A model generated the notes under the pieces. That model was not told the origin of the DNA. It saw only the letters and a program-made list of their open reading frames with translations, and made no database searches. This document shows positions 31,247 to 40,289 of a stretch of 64,000 bases of DNA, piece after piece (the first letter of the stretch is position 1; each line of letters opens with the position of its first letter). Where the stretch lies: positions 1,302,001 to 1,366,000 of the forward strand of contig NZ_CP061913.1 of assembly GCF_019904175.1 (NCBI RefSeq), read 5' to 3'. The stretch is from Dactylosporangium vinaceum. Its GTDB lineage: Bacteria; Actinomycetota; Actinomycetes; Mycobacteriales; Micromonosporaceae. The translations under genes and the position numbers were made by a program.

Positions 31247-32839
31247 ATGGACCAACGGATCAAGAACGTCGTCATCCTCGGTGGCGGCACGGCCGGCTGG
31301 ATGTCGGCCGCCTACCTCGCCAAGGCCCTGCAGCAGACGGTGAACGTCACGATCCTGGAGGCGCCCTCGATCCCCCGGATCGGCGTCGGTGAGGCCACGG
31401 TGCCGAACCTGCAGCGGGTCGTGTTCGACTTCCTCGGCATCCCCGAGGACGAGTGGATGCGCGAGTGCAACGCCGCCTTCAAGACGGCCGTCAAGTTCGT
31501 CAACTGGCGCACGCCGGGTGCCGGCCAGGCCACGCCGCGGCTGTTCGAGGGCCGCCCCGACCAGTTCTTCCACCCGTTCGGGCTGCTGCCGAGCGAGGAG
31601 GAGATCCCGCTGTCGCACTACTGGGCGTCCAAGCGGATCAACGGCGAGACCGACGAGCCGTTCGACTACTCGTGCTACCGCGAGCCGGCCATGATGGACG
31701 CCCTGCGCTCGCCGAAGCACCTCGACGGCACGCCCGCCACCTACTACGCCTGGCACTTCGACGCCGCCCTGGTCGCCGACTACCTGCGCCGGCACGCCAC
31801 CGGCAAGCTCGGCGTGGTGCACATCCAGGACGAGATGACCGAGGTCGTGCAGGACGCCCGCGGTTACGTCATGGCGCTGAAGACCAAGGGCGGCCGCACG
31901 CTCGCGGCCGACCTGTTCGTCGACTGCTCCGGCTTCCGCAGCCTGCTGATGAACAAGGCCATGCAGGAGCCGTTCATCGACATGAAGGACCACCTGCCCA
32001 ACGACAGCGCGGTCGCCTCGGCGGTGCCGCACGACGACGCCACCCACGGGGTGGAGCCGTTCACCTCGTCGATCGCGATGCCGGGCGGCTGGACCTGGAA
32101 GATCCCGATGCTTGGCCGGTTCGGCTCCGGCTACGTCTTCTCCAGCCAGTTCACCAAGCGCGACGAGGCCACCCGGGACTTCTGCGCCCTGTGGGGCCTC
32201 GACCCGGAGACGGCGCCGCTCAACCAGGTGAAGTTCCGGGTGGGGCGCAACCGCCGGGCCTGGGTCAAGAACGTGGTCGGCATCGGCCTGTCCACCAACT
32301 TCCTGGAGCCGCTGGAGTCCACCGGCATCTACTTCACCTACGCGGCGCTCTACCAGCTGGCCAAGCACTTCCCGGACCGGACGTTCGACAAGCGGCTCAT
32401 CGACCGGTTCAACCACCAGATGGAGACCACGTTCGACGACACCCGCGACTTCATCCAGGCCCACTTCTACTTCGCGCCGCGCAACGACACCCCCTACTGG
32501 GCGGCGAACAAGGAGCTGAAGCTGAGCGACAGCTTCCTGGCCAAGCTCGAGATGTACAAGGCCGGCATCCCGGTCAACCCGCCGCTCACCGATGAGGGCG
32601 GCTACTACGGCAACTTCGAGGCCGAGTTCAACAACTTCTGGACCAACGGCAGCTACTACTGCATCTTCACCGGCATGAACGTGCTGCCGGAGCGGGCGCT
32701 GCCGGCGCTCACCCACAAGCCCGAGGCGATCAAGAAGGCCGAGGCGCACTTCGAGCGCATCCGCGAGCAGCAGGACGAACTCGTGGCGTCGCTGCCGTCC
32801 AACTACGAGTTCCTGCGCCGCCTGCACGGCCTCGACTGA
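31247..32839 (+). CDS. FAD-dependent tryptophan halogenase (PrnA-like)
   Basis: 530 residues, close along its length to PrnA, the tryptophan 7-halogenase, from memory. It has the FAD motif GGGTAGW (12-18), the halogenase signature WTWKIP, the catalytic Lys79 (AAFKTAVKF) and the Glu in [11 protein letters not shown]. Residues that hold tryptophan in PrnA also appear kept: FFHPFG (His101/Phe103 equivalents), the YY pair, and the Glu and Trp of AEFNNFW. It should chlorinate free tryptophan, most likely at C7, with FADH2 from the reductase upstream. The position is inferred from this pocket. The RBS is GGGAG before the ATG at 31247. It is the last gene of the operon. Confidence 0.95.
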   Translation: MDQRIKNVVILGGGTAGWMSAAYLAKALQQTVNVTILEAPSIPRIGVGEATVPNLQRVVFDFLGIPEDEWMRECNAAFKTAVKFVNWRTPGAGQATPRLFEGRPDQFFHPFGLLPSEEEIPLSHYWASKRINGETDEPFDYSCYREPAMMDALRSPKHLDGTPATYYAWHFDAALVADYLRRHATGKLGVVHIQDEMTEVVQDARGYVMALKTKGGRTLAADLFVDCSGFRSLLMNKAMQEPFIDMKDHLPNDSAVASAVPHDDATHGVEPFTSSIAMPGGWTWKIPMLGRFGSGYVFSSQFTKRDEATRDFCALWGLDPETAPLNQVKFRVGRNRRAWVKNVVGIGLSTNFLEPLESTGIYFTYAALYQLAKHFPDRTFDKRLIDRFNHQMETTFDDTRDFIQAHFYFAPRNDTPYWAANKELKLSDSFLAKLEMYKAGIPVNPPLTDEGGYYGNFEAEFNNFWTNGSYYCIFTGMNVLPERALPALTHKPEAIKKAEAHFERIREQQDELVASLPSNYEFLRRLHGLD

Positions 32840-32859
32840 CCCCCGCACCCACGAGCCGG

Positions 32860-32893
32860 CCCGCGACGCCCTCACCCCCCGGGGCGTCGCGGG
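32860..32893 (+). terminator. Intrinsic terminator after the halogenase
   Basis: A 12-bp perfect stem (CCCGCGACGCCC with GGGCGTCGCGGG), ten-base loop, followed by TCTTTCT. It lies between the converging halogenase and DUF711 genes. Confidence 0.75.
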
Positions 32894-32898
32894 TCTTT

Positions 32899-34068
32899 CT
32901 AGTGGGGCAGCAGGATGTCGATGAGGTACGGGGAGTCGAACGCGGTCCGCTGCCCGGGCTGCAGGCCGGGCAGCGGGAACAGGCGCGCCGACAGGGGCTT
33001 GTCCAGCCGGTCGGCCAGCGTCGCGACATCGAGCACCAGCGCTGCGATGTCTTCCACCGGCGTGCTGCCGGGCATCGGGATGGTGTCCAGCCCGGTGCCG
33101 CAGATCGCCGAGTAGGCCAGCACGTCGTGGGCCCGGATCCGGCCCTGGGACCAGGCCCAGGCCAGCACCTCGTCCTCCAGCACCGGCAGCATCACGCCGT
33201 TGAAGCCGCACGTCGGCAGGTCGGTCTGGCGCAGCGCGCGGGTCACGGCGGCGACCGCGGCGACGGTGCCCGGCGAGCCGAACGGGCCGCCGATGGCCCG
33301 GGTCAGCGGGGCGCCGATGCTGGCCGAGACCGACGGCGCCGGCGACAGGTCGATGCCGCCGAAGCGCACGCCCATCTCCGCCGCCGCCCGCCGGGCCAGC
33401 TCCACCACGGGGCCGGCCTCGGCCTGCATGCCCGCGCGCACGGCCGCGGTGACCGTCTCCGGGTCCACCGGGCCGGGGCCGCGCGGGATGGCCCGCTCGA
33501 CGATCTCGGCGCCCTGCAGGCCGATGGTGAGGGCGGCGCGCCCGCGGTGCCGGCTGGCCGGGAAGAACGGGTGGCCGGGGCGGACCCGGGCCAGCGCGGC
33601 GAACCGGAAGTTGCCGTTGCCGCCGGGGGTCCGCTCGGCGATGCCGGCCATCGCCCGGGCCGTCGGCAGAACCGCCGCGACCCGCAGCCCGTGCTCCTTG
33701 CTCGCGACCTGGGTGCCCCAGCTCAGCGCTGGATAGGCGGCGACGAGGTCGGGCACCTGGTCCAGCCGGGCCAGGTCGAAGGCGGGGTCGTCGGCCGGGG
33801 CGGCCCCGACCGAGCAGGAGTGGATGCCGCAGTCGTCGACGTCGGACTGCAGGCGCGCGCAGACGGCGTCGACGGCGGCGGCCGACTCCCAGTCCTGCTC
33901 CAGCAGCGACGGCGTCGTCAGCCGGACGGTCTGCACGGCGTAGCCCTCGTGCAGGAAGAACTTGCGGCCCAGTTCGAGTGCGGCCGCCGCCGTGGCCAGC
34001 CGCTTGGCCGGCAGCGGGTGCGGACCCGGCACGCCGAGCGTGAGCGTCCGGATGGTCGGTCTGGGCAC
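32899..34068 (-). CDS. DUF711 family protein
   Basis: 389 residues, recognised as DUF711/UPF0210-like from segments such as CGFNGVMLPVLEDE and YSAICGTGLDTIPMPG. Members have a fold related to glycyl radical enzymes but no established reaction, and I see no glycyl radical motif. It starts with GTG at 34066-34068 after GGGAG, and runs opposite to both flanking operons. It shares a divergent promoter with the sugar operon, so it may be co-regulated with it. A lyase or aldolase step missing from the tryptophan side pathway would be a speculative use. Confidence 0.75.
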   Translation of the reverse strand: MPRPTIRTLTLGVPGPHPLPAKRLATAAAALELGRKFFLHEGYAVQTVRLTTPSLLEQDWESAAAVDAVCARLQSDVDDCGIHSCSVGAAPADDPAFDLARLDQVPDLVAAYPALSWGTQVASKEHGLRVAAVLPTARAMAGIAERTPGGNGNFRFAALARVRPGHPFFPASRHRGRAALTIGLQGAEIVERAIPRGPGPVDPETVTAAVRAGMQAEAGPVVELARRAAAEMGVRFGGIDLSPAPSVSASIGAPLTRAIGGPFGSPGTVAAVAAVTRALRQTDLPTCGFNGVMLPVLEDEVLAWAWSQGRIRAHDVLAYSAICGTGLDTIPMPGSTPVEDIAALVLDVATLADRLDKPLSARLFPLPGLQPGQRTAFDSPYLIDILLPH

Positions 34069-34134
34069 TGGCGGGCTCCCACGGTTTTCGGGGCGCCGCG
34101 GTCGCGACGCCTTACGCGCAGCGTGTGCCGCGGC

Positions 34135-34176
34135 GCTGAAGTTCCGCTGAAGCGGCGAATTGTCACCGCTTCAGCG
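34135..34176. promoter_or_regulatory. Candidate SARP direct repeat plus inverted repeat at the sugar operon promoter
   Basis: GCTGAAG at 34135-34141 and again at 34146-34152 (11-base period). CGCTGAAGCGG (34145-34155) then pairs with CCGCTTCAGCG (34166-34176) across ten bases. It lies between the divergent DUF711 and 3-ketoreductase genes, about 20 bases from the latter's GTG. Confidence 0.5.
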
Positions 34177-34196
34177 ACGGCTGGTGTGCTACCAGC

Positions 34197-35210
34197 GTGC
34201 CGAAGTCAACAATAGACCCGAATGGACCGCGGCTGCGCTTCGGCGTGCTGGGCTGCGGTGACATCGCCTGGCGCAACACCGTGCCGGCGATCCAGCGCTG
34301 CGGGGCCGAGGTCGTCGCGTTCGCCAGCCGCAGCGGGGATCGGGCCCGCCGCTTCGCCGACCGGTTCGGCGGCGCCGCCGTCGAGGGGTACGAGCGGCTG
34401 CTGGCCCGCACCGACGTCGACGCCGTCTACGTCGCGCTGCCGACGGGCCTGCACCACACCTGGGCCCGCCGGGCCCTGGAGTCGGGCCGGCACGTGCTGG
34501 CCGAGAAGCCGCTCACCGCGACCCTGGACGAGGCCGCCGACCTCGTGCGGCTGGCCGCGCAGCGCGGTCGCTGGCTGGCCGAGAACTTCACGTTCCCCTA
34601 CCACTCGCAGCACACCGCGGTGCAGAAGGTGATCGCCGACGGCGAGATCGGCCTGCCCCGCGTGTACGAGATCGTGTTCGGCATCCCGGCCCGGCCCGAC
34701 GGCGACATCCGCAACGACCCCGAACTCGGGGGCGGGGCGCTGCTGGATCTCGGCGTGTACACGGCCCGGGCGATCCGCCTGATGTGTGAGCCCGCCGACG
34801 GTGCCGGGCTGGAGGTGGCCGGGGCGACGCTGAGCATCGCCCCGGCCCTCGGTGTCGACGTCGCCGGCAGCGCGCTGCTGAGCCTGCCGGGCGGCGCCAC
34901 CGGGCACCTGAGCTTCGGGTTCGGGCTGGCCTACCGCTCCGCGTACGCCGTCTGGGGCAGCGAGGGCCGGGTGAGCCTGCAGCGCGCGTTCACGCCGCCG
35001 GCGAGCCTGCGGCCGGTGCTGCGCCTGGAGCGGCAGGACCGGGTCGAGGAGCGCACGCTGCCCGCCGACGACCAGCACGCCAACGTCGTCGCCGCGTTCG
35101 TGCGGGCGGCGGTGGGTGGCGCGCCGTTCGGGCCGCAGGGGGAGTCGCTGCTGCGCCAGGCCGCACTGGTCCAGCGCATCCGCGGTACCGCCAAACCTTC
35201 TTTTGCTTGA
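34197..35210 (+). CDS. NDP-hexose 3-ketoreductase (Gfo/Idh/MocA family)
   Basis: 337 residues. Rossmann motif GVLGCGDIAWRN (residues 16-27), the EKPLT Lys motif, and GGGALLDLGVYTARA typical of UrdT/SpnN-type sugar reductases. It reduces the 3-keto group left after 2,3-dehydration, giving an NDP-2,6-dideoxy-4-keto sugar. The GTG start at 34197 sits right by the promoter repeats and has no strong RBS. Next gene is 27 bases on. With the 2,3-dehydratase at 41494 it completes the 2-deoxygenation pair. Confidence 0.9.
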   Translation: MPKSTIDPNGPRLRFGVLGCGDIAWRNTVPAIQRCGAEVVAFASRSGDRARRFADRFGGAAVEGYERLLARTDVDAVYVALPTGLHHTWARRALESGRHVLAEKPLTATLDEAADLVRLAAQRGRWLAENFTFPYHSQHTAVQKVIADGEIGLPRVYEIVFGIPARPDGDIRNDPELGGGALLDLGVYTARAIRLMCEPADGAGLEVAGATLSIAPALGVDVAGSALLSLPGGATGHLSFGFGLAYRSAYAVWGSEGRVSLQRAFTPPASLRPVLRLERQDRVEERTLPADDQHANVVAAFVRAAVGGAPFGPQGESLLRQAALVQRIRGTAKPSFA

Positions 35211-35237
35211 GCAACCCCCGAACGAAAGGGGCTCGCG

Positions 35238-36473
35238 ATGCGCGTGCTCTTCATGCCCATGGCCCAGACCACTCACTACCACCAGCTCGTCGGGCTGCTC
35301 TGGGCATTCCGCGCCGCCGGGCACGACGTCCGGGTCATCGCGCAGCCGGGCGTCCTCGACGCGGTCACCGCCACCGGTGTCATCGCTGTCGCGGCCGGCG
35401 GCGGCTACGACATCATGGAGGGCGCCGCGGAGATCGTCCGGGCCGGCGCCGACACCGTCCGCCGCTACCCGCCCGGGCAGATGCCGCCCGAGGCCCGGGC
35501 CCGCCTCTTCCAGCTGCGCCTGGTGCCGCACATCCGCGGCGCCGAGGACATGGCGGCCGATGTGGCCGCGTTCGCCGAGGGCTGGCGGCCCGACCTGGTC
35601 GTCGCCGACCCGCTGGTGTACGCCGCGCCGATCGCCGCCGCGGTGGCCGGCGTCCCGCTCGTGCGCCACCTGTGGGGCCCGGACATGAGCCGGCACATCG
35701 GCCTGCCCGGCACCGGGGTCGACGAGGCCGTCGACCCGCGCGGCGCCTGGCCCGACGAGCTCATCGCGCTCTACGGCCGCTACGGCGCCAAGCCGGCCGC
35801 CGACGTCGCCGCCCGGACCGTCGACACGACCCCGCAGAGCCTGCAGCTGCCCGGGGTGCCGAACCGGATCGCGACCCGGTACACCTCCTACAACGGCGCG
35901 TCGATCGCCCCGGCCCGGCCGGCCGAGCCGCCGCCGGCCGAGGGCGGCCGCTCCCGGGTCTGCGTGACCTGGGGCTCGTCGTCGACCGCGCTGATCGGGC
36001 CGCAGGCGTTCGCCGTGCCGAAGATCCTGCAGGCGCTGCGGGGCCTGGACCTCGACGTCGTCGTCGCGGTCCGCCCGGGCGACCGGGAGCGCGTCGGTGA
36101 GGTGCCCTCCGGGGTCCGGGTCATCTGCGGGGTGCCGCTGGATCTGGTCCTGCCCGGCTGCGACGCGGTGATCCACCAGTCAGGCGCGGGCACGACGCTG
36201 ACCGCCGCCTTCTACGGCGTGCCGCAGGTGACGATCCCGCAGGTCGCCGACCAGTTCATGGTCAGCGAGCGGCTGAGCGCCACGAGGGCCGGGGTCGGGC
36301 TGACCGGCGAGGCGGCCGGCATCGAGGGCATCCGCGCGGCGACCCAGGAGATCCTCGGCGCGCCCGCGGCGGCCATCGCGGCCGACCGGCTGCGGGCCGA
36401 GATGCACGCCCAGCCGGCGCCCGCGGCGATCGTGCCGCAGCTGGTCGAGCTGGCCGAACGCCGCTCGTTTTAG
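35238..36473 (+). CDS. Glycosyltransferase (GT1, antibiotic macrolide type)
   Basis: A 411-residue GT-B enzyme. N-terminal MRVLFMPMAQTTHYHQL includes the acceptor-side His; the sugar-nucleotide site is IHQSGAGTTLTAA. It keeps the family segment PQSLQLPGVPNR. The RBS AAAGGGG precedes the ATG at 35238. It is one of two glycosyltransferases inside the sugar operon, so it likely attaches one of the deoxysugars made here. Which sugar cannot be told from sequence alone. Confidence 0.93.
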   Translation: MRVLFMPMAQTTHYHQLVGLLWAFRAAGHDVRVIAQPGVLDAVTATGVIAVAAGGGYDIMEGAAEIVRAGADTVRRYPPGQMPPEARARLFQLRLVPHIRGAEDMAADVAAFAEGWRPDLVVADPLVYAAPIAAAVAGVPLVRHLWGPDMSRHIGLPGTGVDEAVDPRGAWPDELIALYGRYGAKPAADVAARTVDTTPQSLQLPGVPNRIATRYTSYNGASIAPARPAEPPPAEGGRSRVCVTWGSSSTALIGPQAFAVPKILQALRGLDLDVVVAVRPGDRERVGEVPSGVRVICGVPLDLVLPGCDAVIHQSGAGTTLTAAFYGVPQVTIPQVADQFMVSERLSATRAGVGLTGEAAGIEGIRAATQEILGAPAAAIAADRLRAEMHAQPAPAAIVPQLVELAERRSF

Positions 36474-36481
36474 CAGGACTT

Positions 36482-36500
36482 GGGCCGGGTTTTACGGCCC
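36482..36500 (+). terminator. Weak hairpin after the second glycosyltransferase
   Basis: GGGCCG and CGGCCC pair across GGTTTTA, eight bases after the stop. There is no T-run after the stem, so it may only attenuate or protect the transcript. Confidence 0.3.
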
Positions 36501-36547
36501 GCTGATGTGGTGACGGCAACGCGGCGCACGAGATCGAGGAGTCTTCC

Positions 36548-37738
36548 GTGGTAGTTGCGAGTACGAATGCGATCCCGTTCAACCGGGCCTATCTGACGGG
36601 TGCCGAGTCGGCTCTGATGGAGACGGTCCTCAACGGCGGTCTGCTGGAGGGTGACGGGCCCTTCACCGCCCGGGCCTCGGCGCTGCTCACGGAGATGATC
36701 GGCGCGGTGGCGACACTGCTCACCACGTCGTGCACCCACGCGCTGGAGCTCAGCGCGCTCGTGCTGGACCTGAAGCCGGGCGACGAGGTGATCATGCCGT
36801 CGTTCACGTTCCCGTCGACCGCCAACGCCTACGCACTGCGCGGTGCGGTACCGGTCTTCGTCGACTGCCGGCCCGACACGCTCAACCTCGACGAGCGCCG
36901 GATCGAGGCCGCGATCACCAGCCGGACCAGGGCCATCGCGCCGGTGCACTACGCGGGCGTCGGCTGCGACATGGACGCGATCGGGGCCATCGCCCAGCGC
37001 CACGGCCTGGCGATCGTCGAGGACAACGCGCACGGGCTCGGCGGCTACTACCGCGGCCGCCCGCTCGGCTCGTTCGGTGCGCTGGCGACCCAGAGCTTCC
37101 ACTCGACCAAGAACGCGCACTGCGGCGAGGGCGGCGCCCTGGTCGTCAACCGGGCGGACCTGGTCGAGCGGGCCGAGTACATCCGCGAGAAGGGAACCAA
37201 CCGCACCCAGTACTACCGCGGCGTCGTCGAGCGCTACCGCTGGGTCGACATCGGCTCCAGCTACCTGCCCTCGGAGCTGCTCGCGGCGTTCCTGACCGCG
37301 CAGCTGGAGCACTTCGGGCAGATCCAGGCCCGGCGCCAGGAGGTGTGGGCGGCGTACCACAGCCGCCTGGCCGACTGGGCCGCCGAGGCCGGCGTCATCC
37401 AGCCCACCGTGCCCGACGAGTGCGTGCACCCGGCCCACATCTACTACCTGCTGCTGCCGGACCTGGGCACCCGCCAGTCGTTCCTGCGCCACCTGCGCGA
37501 CCGCGGCATCCAGGCGACGTTCCACTACCAGCCCCTGCACGACGCCCCGGCCGGCCTGCGCTACGGCCGCACCGGCCCCGGCGGCTGCCCGGTCACCGAG
37601 CGCATCGCCGATCAGCTGGTCCGACTGCCGATCTACACCGGTCTGGGCGACGACGACCTGGACCAGATCATCGACGGCATCACCAGCTTCCGGCCGGCCG
37701 TGCGCCAGGTCGCGATGGCGTGGGGGTCGCGGTCATGA
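36548..37738 (+). CDS. dTDP-4-keto-6-deoxyhexose 4-aminotransferase (WecE/RffA-like)
   Basis: A 396-residue PLP enzyme of the DegT/DnrJ/EryC1 family. It tracks WecE closely: IPFNRAYLTG, LLTTSCTHALE, GDEVIMPSFTFPSTANA, the PLP Lys in FHSTKNAHCGEGG, REKGTNRTQ and DIGSSYLPSE. The family puts an amino group on C4 of a 4-keto-6-deoxy sugar. Given the adjacent 3-dehydratase and 2,3-dehydratase, the acceptor may be the 2,3,6-trideoxy-4-keto sugar. The GTG at 36548 follows GAGGAG. Its stop overlaps the next ATG. Confidence 0.92.
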   Translation: MVVASTNAIPFNRAYLTGAESALMETVLNGGLLEGDGPFTARASALLTEMIGAVATLLTTSCTHALELSALVLDLKPGDEVIMPSFTFPSTANAYALRGAVPVFVDCRPDTLNLDERRIEAAITSRTRAIAPVHYAGVGCDMDAIGAIAQRHGLAIVEDNAHGLGGYYRGRPLGSFGALATQSFHSTKNAHCGEGGALVVNRADLVERAEYIREKGTNRTQYYRGVVERYRWVDIGSSYLPSELLAAFLTAQLEHFGQIQARRQEVWAAYHSRLADWAAEAGVIQPTVPDECVHPAHIYYLLLPDLGTRQSFLRHLRDRGIQATFHYQPLHDAPAGLRYGRTGPGGCPVTERIADQLVRLPIYTGLGDDDLDQIIDGITSFRPAVRQVAMAWGSRS

Positions 37739-38937
37739 GGGTGCTGTTCCTGCCGTGGTCGCAGCCGACGCACTACATGCCGATGGTGCCCCTCGCCTGG
37801 GCGCTGCGGGCGGCCGGCCACGACGTCCGGGTCGCCGCCCAGGAGCACACCGCCGAGGCCGTGCGCCGCTCCGGGCTCACGGTGCGCACGATCGGGGCCG
37901 GCTACGACTACCTGGAGGGCTTCCAGCGGCTGCACGAGGAGGCCCTGCGGCACCAGCGGGAGAACCCCGGCCGGGCGAAGACCCTTGACCAGCGCGGTGA
38001 CATGCCGCCCGAGCAGCGCCGCAAGCTGATGGAGGCGCGCTCGGCCCCGTTCGTCAAGACGGCCGAGGCGATGGCCCCGGACCTGGTCGCGCTCGTCGAG
38101 GACTGGCGGCCGGACCTGGTCATCGCCAACCCGTTCGCGATGGCGGCCCCGGTGGCCGCGACGGTGGCCAAGGCGCCCCTGATCACCCACCTGACCGGCC
38201 CGGCCTTCGAGCGCAAGATGGGCCTGTTCCCGATGAGCGGCGCCACCCCGGACGTCTGGCCCGGGGACCTCCGCCGGCTCTACGACGAACACGGCGTCGA
38301 GCCCGTCGCGGAGCTCGCCGACGCGGTCGTGGACCCGTGCCCGCAGAGCCTGCAGTTCCCCGGCATCCCGAACCGCCGGCCCATCCGGTTCGTGCCCTAC
38401 AACGGACCCGGACCGGCCCCGGCATGGATCGACGCGCCGGCGACCCGCCGGGTCTGCCTCACCTGGGGCACGACCACCACCGGGCTGGCCGGCACCGATG
38501 GCTTCCTCGTGCCGCGCATCCTCTCGGCACTGGAGGCCGTCGACGACCTCGAGATCGTCGTGGCCGTCACCGCGGCCGACCGGGCGCTGCTGCCCGGCCT
38601 GCCGCAGCGGGTCCGGGTCGTGGAGGGGCTGCCGCTGCACCTGCTGCTGCCGTCCTGCTCGCTGGTGATCCACCAGGGCGGGAGCGGTACCGCGCTGACG
38701 GCCGCCGCCTGCGGCGTTCCCCAGCTCATGGTGGCCGGGATGCCCGACCAGGTGGTGACGGCCAACATGGTGGTCAAGGCCGGTGCGGGCGTCTCGTTGG
38801 AGTCGGTCGACGCGATCGCCGAGGCCACCCGGGCCGTGCTGGGCGACGCGGCGCTGCGATCCGGCGCCCGCGATCTGCGGGCCGAGATCGACCGCCAGCC
38901 GACGCCGGCCGAGGTCGCCACGGAGATCGCGCGATGA
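37735..38937 (+). CDS. Glycosyltransferase (GT1, antibiotic macrolide type)
   Basis: 400 residues. N-terminal MRVLFLPWSQPTHYMPM with acceptor-side His; C-terminal IHQGGSGTALTAA. It keeps PQSLQFPGIPNR. Both ends overlap the neighbouring genes by four bases (ATGA), placing it in one translation unit between the aminotransferase and the 3-dehydratase. That makes it the best candidate to transfer the amino sugar made by those two enzymes. Confidence 0.93.
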   Translation: MRVLFLPWSQPTHYMPMVPLAWALRAAGHDVRVAAQEHTAEAVRRSGLTVRTIGAGYDYLEGFQRLHEEALRHQRENPGRAKTLDQRGDMPPEQRRKLMEARSAPFVKTAEAMAPDLVALVEDWRPDLVIANPFAMAAPVAATVAKAPLITHLTGPAFERKMGLFPMSGATPDVWPGDLRRLYDEHGVEPVAELADAVVDPCPQSLQFPGIPNRRPIRFVPYNGPGPAPAWIDAPATRRVCLTWGTTTTGLAGTDGFLVPRILSALEAVDDLEIVVAVTAADRALLPGLPQRVRVVEGLPLHLLLPSCSLVIHQGGSGTALTAAACGVPQLMVAGMPDQVVTANMVVKAGAGVSLESVDAIAEATRAVLGDAALRSGARDLRAEIDRQPTPAEVATEIAR

Positions 38938-40289
38938 GCGACGTCAAGGCGCGGCTGCTGGACCTGGTCGCCGAATACCACCGCGAGATGACCCCGGAAC
39001 CGCGGTTCGTCCCCGGCCTGACCCCGCTGCTGCCGGCCGGGGCGGTGCTCGACGAGTCCGACCGGCTCGCCGTCGTGGCGGCCGCGCTCGACCTGCAGAT
39101 CACCTCCGGGGCGGCCTCCCAGCAGTTCGAGCGGCAGATGGCCCGCCACCTCGGGCTGCGCAAGGCCCACCTGACCAACTCCGGCTCCTCGGCCAACCTG
39201 CTGGCCCTCTCGGCGCTGACCTCACCGCTGCTGGAGGACCGGCGGCTGCGGCCGGGCGACGAGGTCATCACCGTCGCCGCCGGCTTCCCGACCACCGTCA
39301 ACCCGATCCTGCAGAACGGGCTCCTGCCGGTCTTCGTCGACATCGAGCTCGGCACCTACAACACCTCCCCGGAGCGCATCGAGCGCGCCATCGGCCCGAA
39401 GACCCGGGCGATCATGATCGCGCACGCGCTCGGCAACCCGTTCGCCGCGACCGAGATCGCCCGCCTGGCCGACGAGCGCGGCCTGCTGCTCGTCGAGGAC
39501 AACTGCGACGCGCTGGGCAGCACCGAGGCGGGCCGGCTGACCGGCACGTTCGGCGACCTCAGCACGATCAGCTTCTACCCGGCCCACCACATCACCACCG
39601 GCGAGGGCGGCTGCGTGCTGACCGACAACCTGGCCCTGGCCCGGATCGTCGAGTCGATGCGCGACTGGGGCCGCGACTGCTGGTGCGAGCCGGGCGAGGA
39701 CAACCGGTGCCGGAAGAGGTTCAGCTGCCAGCTCGGCCGGATGCCCTACGGCTACGACCACAAGTACGTCTTCTCCCACGTCGGCTACAACCTCAAGTCG
39801 ACCGACCTGCAGGCCGCGATGGGCCTCACCCAGCTGGCCAAGGTCGAGGACTTCGGGGCGGCCCGCCGGGCCAACTGGCGGCAGCTGCACGACCGGCTGG
39901 AGGGCCTGCCGGGCCTGCTGCTCCCGCGGGCCACCCCGAACAGCGACCCGAGCTGGTTCGGCTTCGTCATCACGGTGCTGCACGACGCGCCGTTCGCGCC
40001 GGGCGAGCTCGTGGACTTCCTTGAGGCCCGGCGCATCGGCACCCGGCGGTTCTTCGCCGGCAACCTGACCCGGCACCCGGCGTACCTCGACCGGCCCATG
40101 CGCATCGCCGGTGACCTGGACAACAGCGACATCGTCACCGACCGCACGTTCTGGATCGGCGTCCACCCGCGGCTCACGGCCGAGATGGTCGAGTACATGG
40201 CCGCCTCGATCGAGGAGTTCGTCCGGCAGCGGTACCACCGGCCCGGCCCGACGGTGACCAATCTTCAGCAGTCAGGAGCTCTCGCATGA
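38934..40289 (+). CDS. NDP-4-keto-6-deoxyhexose 3-dehydratase (SpnQ/UrdQ/RfbH type)
   Basis: 451 residues of the aminotransferase fold. The PLP lysine is replaced by His in SFYPAHHITTGEGG, the hallmark of C3 dehydratases (ColD, E1, SpnQ). A cysteine-containing stretch (CWCEPGEDNRCRKRFSC) matches the region that binds an iron-sulfur cluster in E1-type enzymes. It removes the C3 hydroxyl and needs PMP and reducing equivalents. No dedicated ferredoxin or E3-type reductase is in the window, so electrons may come from housekeeping proteins, as reported for SpnQ. The ATG at 38934 overlaps the glycosyltransferase stop. Confidence 0.93.
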   Translation: MSDVKARLLDLVAEYHREMTPEPRFVPGLTPLLPAGAVLDESDRLAVVAAALDLQITSGAASQQFERQMARHLGLRKAHLTNSGSSANLLALSALTSPLLEDRRLRPGDEVITVAAGFPTTVNPILQNGLLPVFVDIELGTYNTSPERIERAIGPKTRAIMIAHALGNPFAATEIARLADERGLLLVEDNCDALGSTEAGRLTGTFGDLSTISFYPAHHITTGEGGCVLTDNLALARIVESMRDWGRDCWCEPGEDNRCRKRFSCQLGRMPYGYDHKYVFSHVGYNLKSTDLQAAMGLTQLAKVEDFGAARRANWRQLHDRLEGLPGLLLPRATPNSDPSWFGFVITVLHDAPFAPGELVDFLEARRIGTRRFFAGNLTRHPAYLDRPMRIAGDLDNSDIVTDRTFWIGVHPRLTAEMVEYMAASIEEFVRQRYHRPGPTVTNLQQSGALA

